From: Grifola frondosa
Lineage: Eukaryota > Basidiomycota > Agaricomycetes > Polyporales > Grifolaceae
Length of the DNA stretch: 64,000 nucleotides
Direction of reading: 5' to 3'
Assembly: GCA_001683735.1 (NCBI GenBank)
Contig: LUGG01000004.1
Location: 558,001 to 622,000, forward strand
Numbering within the stretch: the stretch's first letter is position 1; each line of letters starts with the position of its first letter. This document shows, piece by piece, positions 1 to 9,566 of the stretch. The position numbers and the translations under genes were made by a program. The notes under the pieces are model-generated. The model was not told where the DNA came from and did no database searches. It saw nothing but the letters and a program-made list of their open reading frames with translations.

Positions 1-544
1 TTCCCCGCAGTCGACTGGCATTTCATTAACTGAAGGAGCCGGCTGAATTAAACGCTGTCCATTTCCGCGATTTTCCTCTTTCCGTCTTTTTATGTTGTTT
101 TGCTCTGTTGAGCGGGGCGAGTCCCCGCGCAGGTGCCCGGTCTAGCGTCTGGTTCGAGGATGACGGCAAGAGTTGACATGAAACTTACGACCCTGGTGGC
201 GGTTGAAACTTCTGTGGTCCGCTCATCCTTACGCTACTGCACCCTTTCATCTTCTTGGTGTTCTTTATGTTATTGCTACTATGGTTCTCGAGTGTTATCC
301 TGTGTTGTTTGTGTCCAGTTGTCCGTAGCTTGCTACGGGCCCGATGTGTAGCTTATTATGCAATGCTATATTGTAAAGTTTGATGTATGGCTCGTAGCGG
401 AAAGCTGGATCAACCTGGATGACGTCGACGGTACGGCACGCGCTCGAGTCTCGGCAGACGGACTGGTCTACTGCAAACCTCCACATCGTCTCACTCGCCG
501 AATGCCAACAACACTCGCATTCTCCTTCATATAATATAAAATTA
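1..544. other. Left edge and promoter region of the first gene
   Basis: No gene can be assigned. The first 46 bases could be the last exon of a plus-strand gene lying to the left: an acceptor-like ccccgcag is followed by 11 sense codons and TGA at 44-46, but nothing supports this beyond the signal. A TATA-like stretch (529-540) lies immediately before the ATG at 545 and is too close to be a normal core promoter for that start. Confidence 0.3.
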
Positions 545-1847
545 ATGGAACCCGTACTTCAGAAAATCCTGGTGGTCGGCGGAAATGGATTCCTGGGTAT
601 GTGACGAAGGCTTCGTGGTGCGGCTGCCGTGCATATGAACACTGCAAGACAGGTTCTGCCGTCTGTAGGACAGCACTGGCGCGCGGGATGCAGGTGACGA
701 GTATCAGGTCCGTCCACGCAACTGACTCTCCATTCTGCGCACACCACGACCCTCACCGCATCGCACAGTTCGTCCGGCAGGCCCTACAAGACGCCAAAGG
801 GGCATTCCCCTGCCTGGACCTCTAAAGTGTCGCGCTTCTCGTCGCATGGCGTCCGTGCAGCCGCTGACACCATACCCCATGTAGGTCGAATGGCACACCG
901 CGAACGCGCTGGAGCCAGAATCGTACGCGCACCTGCTGCCCGGCATGAGCGCGGTGGTGCACACCATTGGCACGCTCTTCGAGAAGACGCCGTACAAGGC
1001 CGCGCTGCGCCGGGACGACGTTCCAGCGTTCCTCGGCAGCGTCGCGTCCAGTGTGATGGGCGGACGCGCAACGGGGAACCCGCTCGAGCACGAGGCCGCG
1101 CGCAGTGGCAGCTACGAGCAGATCAACCGTGACACAGGTGGGTGCGCGCAGCTGGGTTCTTTGGCGTCGCTGATCATGAAACGCGGTGTGTGTTGCAGCC
1201 CTGCGCGTGTGCGAGGCGTTCCTGGCCACCGCGCCCCCTGAGGGCGTGGACGGCCCACGGGCGTTCGTGTTCGTGTCGGCGGAGGACTGCACTCGTCCGT
1301 TCGTCTCCGCACGCTACATCGAGACCAAAAGAGAAGCAGAGGTCGAAATCGACAAGATGATCGACGGCAACACAGGGTTCCGGGGAGTGTATATTCGGCC
1401 CAGTAGGTTCAATGTATGGTCATTACGAATGGACGGTACTGAAGCATACATGCTGTCGCAGGCTTGATATACCACCCTCACATCCGCCCGATCATCTCGC
1501 CCGTGGCCGCACTGCTCGACCTGTCTGCCACGATCCACAATAAAATACCAGCCGGCATACCAACACCGGGAGGCATCCTGCGCTCGCTCGGTGCGGCGCT
1601 GCCGATTGGTGCACATCCTCAGTCGCTCGTGTCGTCCTCACCGCTGGACGCTATCGCGAACGCGCTGACAATCCCACCCATCCATGTGGACCACGTCGCA
1701 GAAGCCATCTGTATTGCCGTGGACAACAAGCGGCCCGACGTGAGGGGCCGCTGGGGTGAAGGAGATGAGGGAGCTGATTGGGTGGTCGCAGAAGGGACGC
1801 TCGAATACACATGCCGAGCCCAACGCGTGAGGCGGCATGTCGGATGA
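545..1847 (+). CDS. Coq11-like NAD(P)-binding Rossmann protein (atypical SDR, NDUFA9-like)
   Basis: Predicted mitochondrial NAD(P)-binding protein of the extended/atypical short-chain dehydrogenase group that includes yeast Coq11 and NDUFA9. Six exons: 545-596, 653-707, 769-826, 885-1137, 1199-1402, 1462 to the end. The dinucleotide-binding motif VVGGNGFLG sits at residues 10-18, across the first intron; VEWHTANAL, VVHTIGTLF and the YIETKREAE helix with its Tyr-x3-Lys follow. The unedited frame stops at 1847. A family-like ending (GVKEMRELIGWSQ) is instead found one frame over, with stop at 1828-1830, which needs one fewer G in the run near 1743-1746. The family is known; the role in coenzyme Q or complex I biology is inferred. 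The exact C-terminus is uncertain. Confidence 0.75.
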
Positions 1848-2336
1848 TTTGTTTTCTTGACGAATTGCGGATGAGTCTGAAGATGTCTGAACAAGATATG
1901 ATGCCTGGAAGAGGCTTTGCCAGACAGAGTTGGAATGAAACATACGGGTCAGCTGAGTGTGCACAGCGTTGTCGACCGGACGTTTCGCGTCGTTCGACGC
2001 GAGTCCTATCCCGCGTGATAATTGGCGCTGGCGTGACCAGGAAATGTTGGGGGAACCCGGGTCGTATAGATAGTCAGGAGTTCCCGACTCGTCCAGTCCT
2101 CTCCAGCTCCTCCATCGTTCGTCCAGGGCCCTTGCCGTTACCGGGAGCATAAGGGTAAGTAGGCTTAAGCCGGGGAGTGCGTTACTACGTCGAGTCATCT
2201 CAAGGTCGCTTTTAAGCGCTACAGCAGGCATCGTCTGCTGCAGGGAACGACAAGTGCGGGGTGCTCAGAGTGTCTCTCCCCACCGGGGCCCAAACTGAAG
2301 ATCATATATTCCCCCTTATACCCCACATTCGCGTGC
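1848..2336. other. Intergenic, 3' region of the Coq11-like gene and upstream of adenylate kinase
   Basis: About 490 bases without a supported gene. A long minus-strand open frame here lacks any recognisable motif and overlaps the end of the previous gene, so I treat it as chance. Confidence 0.4.
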
Positions 2337-3558
2337 ATGTCGGCTTCCGTGCCCCTTGTCTCCATTGTTCGGCCGAAACATGCGTGGACGCCCACCCGTG
2401 GCTTCCGCCATGCAGCTGCGTCCCAGAAGGCCATCCCGTTCTCGCTGAACAACCCCCGCGCTGAGACTCTTTCGTCCAATGATGCGTCTACCCATGGGGA
2501 GGGACGGTTTCTGCGCATGCTTATGTTCGGGAAGCCTGGTGAGCGCATTTCTGCGTTTGGAGGCTACTATTGCATTCCTGAGCACCGCTCCAAGGCGCGG
2601 GCAAGGGGACTCTGTCGGCGAGACTGGTGAAAAAGTATGATATTCTTTCCTTATCGACGGGCGATTTGCTGCGGCAGCATATTGCGGAGAGGTACGTTGT
2701 CGTCACCGTGCTATCCCTATCCGCGCGTTCTGACTTAACCTGTTAGGACGGACGTTGGGCGACTGGCCGAGCAGATCGTCGCTACCGGCGGGCTGCTCCC
2801 TGATGACATCATGCTGAAAGTGGTCACAAGTAAATTAGACCTGTTGCATAATAAGGTGAGCCATCTTACACCCACGCCATCAGCGCCATATGCTGAATGC
2901 GTCCCGCGCAGCATTGGATACTAGACGGCTTTCCCCGTACGTTGGGCCAGGGAAAATTGCTGGATGACCATCTCAGGCATGCGTTTCTCTTCGCACGTTA
3001 ATGGCGTCAATCTGATCGACTGTCATCGTTAGGCATCAGGGCAGCCCGCTGAGCTTGGTCGTCAATTTGGACGTCGCTGATGAAGTCATCCTTAGTCGGA
3101 TATCCGATAGATGGGTGCACCTGCCCTCAGGCCGTGTGTATAACCTCTCCTACAACCCCCGAAGGTTGCCGGCCACGACGACGAGACCGGCGAGCCTCTG
3201 ACGAAACGCCCAGACGACAACCCTGTGCGTATCCGCGTCCCTCGCTGCATTGTGTCTTTGCTTATCAGCGAGTCGATATCCGTAGGCAATATTTGCTCGC
3301 CGTCTGGAGCAGTTTTATGCGTCCACGTCTCCGCTACTGGCGTACTACAGCACGGAAGCGTCGCATCATACCAAGTCGGTGTCAATCGCCGGCGCAACCT
3401 CGGACGAGATATGGCCGCAGTTGGACGGTGTCGTGCGGAGCTCGTTTCCCGTCAAAGAGCGGCCTGAAAGTCGGGAACAGAAGAGACGGAACAGTCTTAG
3501 CGATGCAGTACTAGCTAGGCGGGAGTCTGCGACCGCCAGCTCAAATCGTGGTTACTGA
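2337..3558 (+). CDS. Adenylate kinase, AK3/ADK2 type (probably mitochondrial)
   Basis: Catalyses phosphoryl transfer from a nucleoside triphosphate to AMP. Six exons: 2337-2538, 2595-2691, 2747-2855, 2912-2976, 3033-3224, 3286-3558. Motifs in order: P-loop GKPGAGKGT, STGDLLR, LDGFPRTLGQ, and the LID region DRWVHLPSGRVYN followed by GEPLTKRPDDNP. The start at 2337 gives about 60 residues before the core with basic patches, suggesting a targeting presequence; an internal ATG at 2520 would give a presequence-free form. Intron 4 starts with GC (cag|gcatgc). The exon lengths sum to one base short of a multiple of three: five C at 3156-3160 must be six to keep YNLSYNPPKVAG in frame. It converges on the methyltransferase gene at 3897. 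Confidence 0.85.
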
Positions 3559-3896
3559 GGCTCTGAGGACTAGGTGTACGCTTTCCGTTTATTTCACGTT
3601 CTCCTTGAATTACGATTCGTTTCCCCTCCGACTTTTTTGTTGTATAATGTTCTACCTTTCGCCTTTCCGCTTGCATTATTTTGGCCTGTTGTCATCTGAT
3701 CCCCCAATTTTCATACATCTTGTATTTTTACGATGCATAACACAAATCCGCATCAAGTTATGAAACATGGGTTTACGTCTCAATGTTCTCTTCGAAAGTA
3801 GTGTGTACGCTATGTGCTTCTATCTGAGACATCTTGCCCTCTCAGCGCGTACCTGGGGACAATTAGTTTCAAACCCCTCGATACGAGGCGTAGAGC
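3559..3896. other. Convergent intergenic region
   Basis: Holds the two 3' ends of adenylate kinase and the methyltransferase gene. The sequence is T-rich on the plus strand, as expected for 3' UTR and polyadenylation signals. No gene seen. Confidence 0.4.
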
Positions 3897-4916
3897 TCAC
3901 ATTTTGACGGTGTACAGGCCTTCTGGGAACCCGTGCTGCACTTGTTCATGTATCACTTGGAGACCAGCATTTCGGAAATTCTCCTTCCAAGATAGATCCG
4001 ACCTGAGAACACAGAATGAGACGCACGCACCCTACACAAGCCAAATCGACTCGCCTTGTCAGACTGGAATCCTCTGAGTCGAACACGTTCCTCGGTTTAT
4101 CACCTGCATCGGAGCAGAGGTTCTCCTTCACAACAATCAAGCCTCGTCGGGGATCCCGCAACGCAGCACGGCACCGCCTGAAAAAAGCGACGAGGCCCTC
4201 GTCGCTCAGACATCCCAGGCACCACTGACACCAGACGACGTCGAACCCCGAGTCGATGTCGTCCGTCGGGGGTTCGTACCCCACCCGCCCCAGGCGCCTC
4301 GTGGCATACAGAGGGCGAGACGAGTCAAAGTCCTGGAGCGTCCCCTGCACGAACGTGACGCTCTTGCTTTTGTCGTGAATGCCCTTCCATCGCGGCAGTG
4401 AGGGGGCATCATCGCTCACTCGTTCCGGGGCCGCACTGGCTGTCCCACGCTCTAGAGCACTGTCAATGAATGAGGGCACCGGCTCAAGCAGTACGACGTC
4501 GGAGAAAAGGTGCAGCAGGACGTCGCCGGTCACGCGCCCGACGCCCGCACCCGCGTCAAGAACTCGTGTGCGGCGTAGTGCATCCTGGGACGATGGTGCC
4601 AGAGGGCGGATAGCGGAGGGGACGGTACTGAGCTCAGGGAGGAGGCGCAAGAGGAACTGCCGCGAGCCGAGAGCGTCTATCCGTGGAAGAGACTGCGGGG
4701 GTTGGCTTTAGTTTTAGCGGGCGAAGAGGCATCGAATGGTGTACCCGTTGCCAAAACCGCCTGCGCAGATGGGCGCGTGGAGGTAAGCGGTGTTTCTGAG
4801 ACTCGGGTGGTATCATGATGGGGCTTACCGAGCACTCCGTCGTAGCTTGCTGGCTGGTTGGCCCAGTATGTAATTCCGTCTTCGACAACGGGCTCTGGCG
4901 TGTCGGTGGATGCCAT
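3897..4916 (-). CDS. Alpha-N-terminal protein methyltransferase (NTMT1/Tae1 family)
   Basis: SAM-dependent enzyme predicted to methylate the N-terminal X-Pro-Lys amine of proteins such as ribosomal subunits. Exons on the minus strand: 4916-4829, 4760-4745, 4705-4055, 4002-3897. Family signature WANQPASYDGVLGGFGNG spans the first three exons, then RIDALGSRQFLLRLLPEL. The SAM-binding loop is LDAGAGVGRV, with DVVWCQWCLGCLSDE and LIVVKEN after it, and the C-terminal strand ends LYTVKM. Exon 2 is a 16-base micro-exon followed by a 39-nt intron, so this junction is the least certain. The last intron uses a GC donor (aag|gcgagt), which is the only choice that keeps the conserved tail in frame. The gene is divergent from the Csm3-like gene with 137 bases between starts. 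Confidence 0.85.
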
Positions 4917-5019
4917 TTTGGTTTTTCTTGAGAGCGGTGTTAAGAGAAAGTAAACTTGAGTGTCGCTGTGACCTGAAGGCGCGTGACCGACGCGGTTCGA
5001 TCATTACTGAGTGTGACAG

Positions 5020-5025
5020 ACGCGT
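5020..5025. promoter_or_regulatory. ACGCGT (MCB/MBF-type) element in a divergent promoter
   Basis: A perfect ACGCGT lies 29 bases before the ATG of the Csm3-like gene, in the 137-base divergent promoter, next to further CGCG steps. In ascomycete fungi this hexamer is bound by MBF and drives G1/S genes. Its use here is inferred from the position before a replication-fork gene. Confidence 0.4.
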
Positions 5026-5053
5026 TCGCGTCGCGTCGTGTACTTTCGCAACC

Positions 5054-6445
5054 ATGGCCTCCGCTGCACTCGAAGACATTTGGGATGCCCCCGTCTCACA
5101 ATCCCCCCCTCGCACCACTCCATCCAGGTCCTCCCCGGAACGCGATACTAGGGGTTCACCGCACACGCCCAAGCGACCACGCTCGACGCTCTTCCTCGCC
5201 TCCGACTCTGACGAGGACGTCCCCAAGCGACCCACCCAACGCGCGAAGCGCCCTCCTCCCCCGCGCCCTGACATCGATGCGCTATTTGCAGACCTCGACG
5301 ATGACCCCGACTCGGCCTTCCAGGACATCGCACCCTCACTTGACGTGGACGAGCTGAGGCGTCAGGCGGAGAGGGCCCTTCCACCGACGCGTCACGCTAT
5401 CCTCCCAAGCAGCTCTCCCAGCAGAGACGTGGATGACGACAAGACGGGCGGGAGAGCTAAGGGAGGGCCGAAGAATGCGAAGGACGGCGTGAAGGAGCGT
5501 AAGAAAATAGCAAGGTTAGACGAGGCGCGGTTGCTGGGCCCGGACGGGTTTCCTGCGCTGGTGAAACAAGCCAAGGAGTTTCGACCCAAAGGTAAAGGTC
5601 ATGAGGTGCGTATAAATGCTTGGTTGACCATACTCGTGAATAAGAGCTTTATATATAGGCTTCCGATCTGAATAGACTACTTCAAGTCTACCAATTTTGG
5701 TCGCATAAAATGTACCCCAAGACACATTTCCAGGACACAGTTCAAAGAGTAGAGAAACTCTGTCACTCAAAACGAATGCATGTGCGTGGCGCTGAACTCC
5801 CAATAGTACTTCATTTGTTCTGATATTCTCTGGCAGGTCGCACTCAGCGTTTGGCGAGACGAGGCAAAAGGGCTCGTGAACGGGCGCAGACCCGAAGATG
5901 CTATCGACCTTACCTCAGATAGTGAGCAAAGCGACAACGAGCGGGAGAAACAACCCCAGCAGTCCGCCGCTCCCTCCGACCAGCAGGACCCATCGTCTTC
6001 TCGTGCGCCCTCTATCCCACCATCCTCCGCTTCCGAGTATACCTCAGCAGACATCTTTGACGACTTCAACATCGACGCTATGATCCAAGAGGACCAGCAA
6101 CAGTATTCAGCGGCTCGGCCAAAACCTGTCCAGTCCGCGGTAGTTGCTGATGTAGCTGTGGACGAGGACGCGGCGATGTGGGATGAGCTCATGGGGGACC
6201 TCCCGGACGACCCTGTCTCATCAAGTAGAGCCGCCCAGAATCATGGTGCTTCAGCACAAACACATGATGATGACGAGGAAATTGTGGGATGTGATCAGAG
6301 AGATGGAAGCCGGAGGCGCGACGACAAACGCTGGTGTGCCCTCTACAGAACACTCCGCTCCCAACGTTAGCCCCCTCCTGATGGACAGGATAATCATGCT
6401 GCGAAGCCTACTAATGACGAGGGATGGGACGAGATGTATTTATAA
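5054..6445 (+). CDS. Csm3/Swi3/Tipin-family replication fork protection protein
   Basis: Predicted partner of Tof1/Timeless in the fork protection complex that stabilises paused forks and supports checkpoint signalling. Exons 5054-5605, 5659-5781, 5837 onward. An acidic, Pro-rich N-terminus is followed by the Csm3 domain: ARLDEARLLGPDGFPALVKQ, then LNRLLQVYQFWSHKMYPK and VEKLCHSKRM. The unedited frame stops at 6370. Two breaks are likely. One A too many at 6279-6281 hides the segment EELWDVIREMEAG, and one C too few at 6371-6375 hides the ending DEGWDEMYL with stop at 6443-6445; the two shifts cancel. The acidic C-terminal stretch with DLTSDSEQSD resembles a SUMO-interaction-like motif, but this is only a resemblance. 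Confidence 0.8.
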
Positions 6446-6697
6446 CTTCAGATTGTAGTATATTCAGCCTTTTTGGACCCATGCTCAGGAATCTAAGTTG
6501 TTTCACGACAAGCTGCATACACTCACACTGATCCACGTCCATGTGCCAACTTGATATGTCATATTTAGATGCTGGCTCCAATGAAGAGCTGCTACTCTTA
6601 AATTTAGCCGAAGGAAAACTACAGACAATTTCATTTGGACCATATACAAGAATACATTAGAAAGACAATATAAGCTTGCGAGCATCGCCACTTTTGA

Positions 6698-8367
6698 TCA
6701 GTAGCACTGCGAGTAGTCTGTACGACGAGCGTTAATGCCGAATAAATCAGTATTCTTGCTAAGTGTTTACTCACATGGGTTCAAGACGTGGCAGGTGTAC
6801 GGGCTCACGCACGTCGTGGCTCCGGTCCACCCAGTCCCTCCACATTGGCCCCACTGCGGGACCGTGCCCCCAGACGTCGATCCACCACCAGTCGATCCGC
6901 CACCCGTGGAGCCGCCGCCGGTGGACCCACCGCTGCCGGACGAGCCAGCGCTGAACGTCGAGCCGATGTCGCCGAACTTGATGTTCGAGAATGTGACGGA
7001 TGCACCGGGGCTCTGCGACTCGACGTCGGTGGGCACGCCGGAGGTGATCGCGCACGGCCCGCGCGACACGCCGGGTAACGATGCGGACTTGTTCGTGGGG
7101 TAGTCGCTGTCGAGCCAGAGCATGTTCGCGGCATAGTCGTCCCACACGCTCATCGAGAGGACCATGCCGGTGGCGAGCGCGGTGTCCATTGCGCCGAGCC
7201 CGCCGAGGTTCTCGAACGAGTTCGTGTCTCCAAACGCGATCTTCTGCGCATTGCAGAACGCGTCTGAGATCGCGTTCACCGCGGGCACGCCCGGACATTC
7301 GCGAGCGAGTTCTGGATTACGTTCCCGTTCTGCACGTACAGGCGGCGGATTTCGGTAAGTGCACCTGTGGACGTGTTGTCCGCGGTCACGAACTGCGTCA
7401 CGACGGTGAACTTGGAGCTCGTGTCCACGAGCATGCCCGGCCCGAGGAACGTCTCGTTGCCCATGCGCCACGAGTTGAAGTCGCACCCGTCCTTGTCGCA
7501 CACCCGTCGTACCGCTCGTCGCCGTCGCCGCAGTCCGTGCCCGAGCAACGCGTCTGACCCTGGACCGTGCAAACGTGCGGGGTGAAGGCGGCGGCCATGG
7601 AGTTGGCCTCCCAGATGTCCATCTCGTTACAGCACGTGCCGTATTCACCAGTTCCGGCGTTGGCATCGTTAGAGTCGGGAGTCCAGTCGAGGATATTGGC
7701 CTACAATCGAAGAATTTGTGTTAGAATAAATTGGTTAAAGAAGCAGAGAAGAACGTTATCTTACCTCGCCGTTGATGAACTTGATATCCTGGGGGCACTG
7801 CGAATCACAGTAGCCGGTTCCGTATTTGGCACCGGCCTTGTTGTTGGCGTATTTGGCCATACCGCCGTCCGCATCCATCTCGGTCATGTAAAGCGCGCCG
7901 TTGAGGCCGCAGGGGAGGTTCGACATGTCGATGTCGAAGGTGAACTCCTGGTTCTTGAGTTTGAAAATGTGGTAGCTGGTGTCTGTGTCCAGGAGGTATA
8001 CGCGCGAGCCGACGTTGGAACCCGTCACGAAATTGAGGGTGAGGGCGTCGCCAGACGTGGAGATACCGTAGGTGCCGGCGTAATCGGCCCCGTCGAGCGC
8101 GCAGTTCTGGGCGCAGGTGACGGGGTCGGGGCACAGCGTCGCGTCCCAGGTGTTGCCGGTGTAGCAGTTGGTGTAGCCGGTAGTGTCATGCAGCCAGCGC
8201 CAGTTGGAGTCAAGCACGACAGATGTGGACAGGGTCGTGCAGCCGCCACTCGCTGTGCACTGTTGTGAGGTGAGCTGGGGGTGAGTTTCGGCCGTCAGCG
8301 TGCCGGTCTGTTGACCGTATGCTACGGCGATGAGGGAAAAAGCGAGGAGTGTAGTGGCGGGAAACAT
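6698..8367 (-). CDS. GH7 cellobiohydrolase with C-terminal CBM1
   Basis: Secreted exo-cellulase releasing cellobiose, probably from reducing chain ends as in CBHI. Exons on the minus strand: 8367-7765, 7700-6775, 6717-6698. A signal peptide (residues 1-18, [18 protein letters not shown]) precedes the GH7 core. The catalytic motif E-M-D-I-W-E lies at residues 227-232, with E227 nucleophile, D229 and E232 acid/base. A Gly/Ser/Thr linker with repeated STGGG precedes the CBM1 ([11 protein letters not shown]...TC...), which ends YYSQCY only if the last small exon is used. Two single-base losses break the frame, at CCC 7503-7505 and GG 7293-7294 (plus-strand view). With both restored the exon phases close and the protein is about 516 residues, normal for the family. 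Either consensus errors or a recent pseudogene. Confidence 0.9.
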
Positions 8368-8614
8368 GCTGCTAGACTGGGTGAGCAGTGTGTAATAACT
8401 GAAATGCGCCGCAGGCATACCTATGAGATAACAATATTCAATGGTCGTTGTGTGAACGTCTCGGCGGGCGTATTCAAAATATCTATGAAAAAATAAGGCA
8501 CTGATGCTAGGAAATGAGCGACGATGTAGCATACAATGAGTCGATGCACACTATACTGGAACAGAAGCGGATGTGAGGAGAGCTCTGTGTCTGCGACCTG
8601 CGTTGTTTGCAAGT

Positions 8615-8622
8615 CTTATATA
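8615..8622 (-). promoter_or_regulatory. TATA-like box upstream of the cellobiohydrolase
   Basis: TATATAAG on the minus strand, about 250 bases upstream of the ATG at 8367. It is the only good TATA element between the gene and the tRNA. The distance implies a long 5' UTR, so the assignment is tentative. Confidence 0.3.
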
Positions 8623-9276
8623 CCTCAGACTTAACATGAAGCATCGGAGAATGAGGAGCAACATGGCATAGGTCTCGTGAATGCAAACGGACAAACAAGA
8701 AGCTCACGCCGCAACCTTGGTCCGACATTTTGGAGGAGAGGGAGAGGGAATGACGGACTGTGGAAATAAATATAACGGGTGGTTAGAACAAATTTGGAAG
8801 AGAACGAAGATAAATTTAGAGACAGACTGGCACATGATGGGACGTTCGTGTTTTTTGATGGGTTCTTGGTGTTGGGAATGTACACCCAGCGGTCTTCGGC
8901 GGTCTTCGTACGCTCATATGGAGTATACGTACAGCAAAAACTTCGGGTATGGGTCGTCCTAGACTGTTAACTCTAAACCAAGTCGTCAGGCGGTGAGATA
9001 CCTTCCCCGATGATGCTGTTTGAAGTGGATTTGGACGGTGCAACTTCGGATACCAGTCATTTTAGCCTATAGAGAAGTTTGAATTCTGTGATCTAACTGA
9101 ATCCAGACGCAGAAGTAACGCAGAAAAGCGTAAGTTCGTGCATGAGGTAGGATCATCCGTCCAACTACGACGCATGTGCATGGATGTTTGAACCATGACA
9201 ATTGGCCTTCCGCGGGTCCGAGCTTGCTCCTGCTTGATGTTCTTGAGTTCGAGTGCGTATGTAAAAAATAATAATA

Positions 9277-9283
9277 AAAAAAG
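9277..9283 (-). terminator. RNA polymerase III terminator of tRNA-Asn
   Basis: Seven T in a row on the minus strand begin one base after the discriminator, with further T-rich sequence beyond. This is the normal Pol III stop signal. Confidence 0.85.
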
Positions 9284-9284
9284 C

Positions 9285-9386
9285 TGCCCCAGTGAGGCTC
9301 GAACTCACGACCTTCCGATCACCACAACGTGTCTCTAGTACTCAGAAGTAACAGTCGGACGCTGTGACCAACTCAGCCATGGGGCA
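9285..9386 (-). tRNA. tRNA-Asn (anticodon GTT) with a 29-nt intron
   Basis: On the minus strand the acceptor stem TGCCCCA pairs with TGGGGCA, and the discriminator is G. The D arm is GCTGAGTTGGTCACAGC. The anticodon stem TCCGA/TCGGA encloses loop CTGTTA plus A, giving anticodon GTT. The T arm is GTGAG TTCGAGC CTCAC. The loop is interrupted after position 37 by 29 extra bases (plus-strand 9320-9348), the canonical nuclear tRNA intron site. Internal promoter boxes A and B are present. Confidence 0.95.
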
Positions 9387-9566
9387 CGCATTTCTATAAT
9401 ATTATTTATTTATTCAACATGAAATTATTTTGATTCAAACATCGATCATGTGACCCTGTTTGGGCGTTACGGACATTGTTATTGCGGCGCTTATTACGCG
9501 CGTTTTCAACGCGTTTTTTGAGCCTCGAGGCTCTTGCCACTCCTTGTATCCTCGCTGTTTCTTAGG

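Larger units (their letters stand above)
8368..9284. other. Promoter region of the cellobiohydrolase
   Basis: Roughly 900 bases with no supported gene. Short open frames on both strands have no motif. The region is where carbon-source control of the cellobiohydrolase would be expected. Confidence 0.4.

Noticed and set aside
529..540. TATA box for the first gene
   Set aside because: It ends a few bases before the ATG, leaving no room for a transcription start.
1638..2231. 197-codon minus-strand open frame
   Set aside because: It overlaps the last exon of the Coq11-like gene, has no motif, and fits a chance frame opposite a GC-rich coding exon.
6767..7666. Separate gene in the 299-codon minus-strand frame
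   Set aside because: It mixes a nonsense N-terminal half with the real GH7 C-terminal half; it is one side of a frame break in the cellobiohydrolase.
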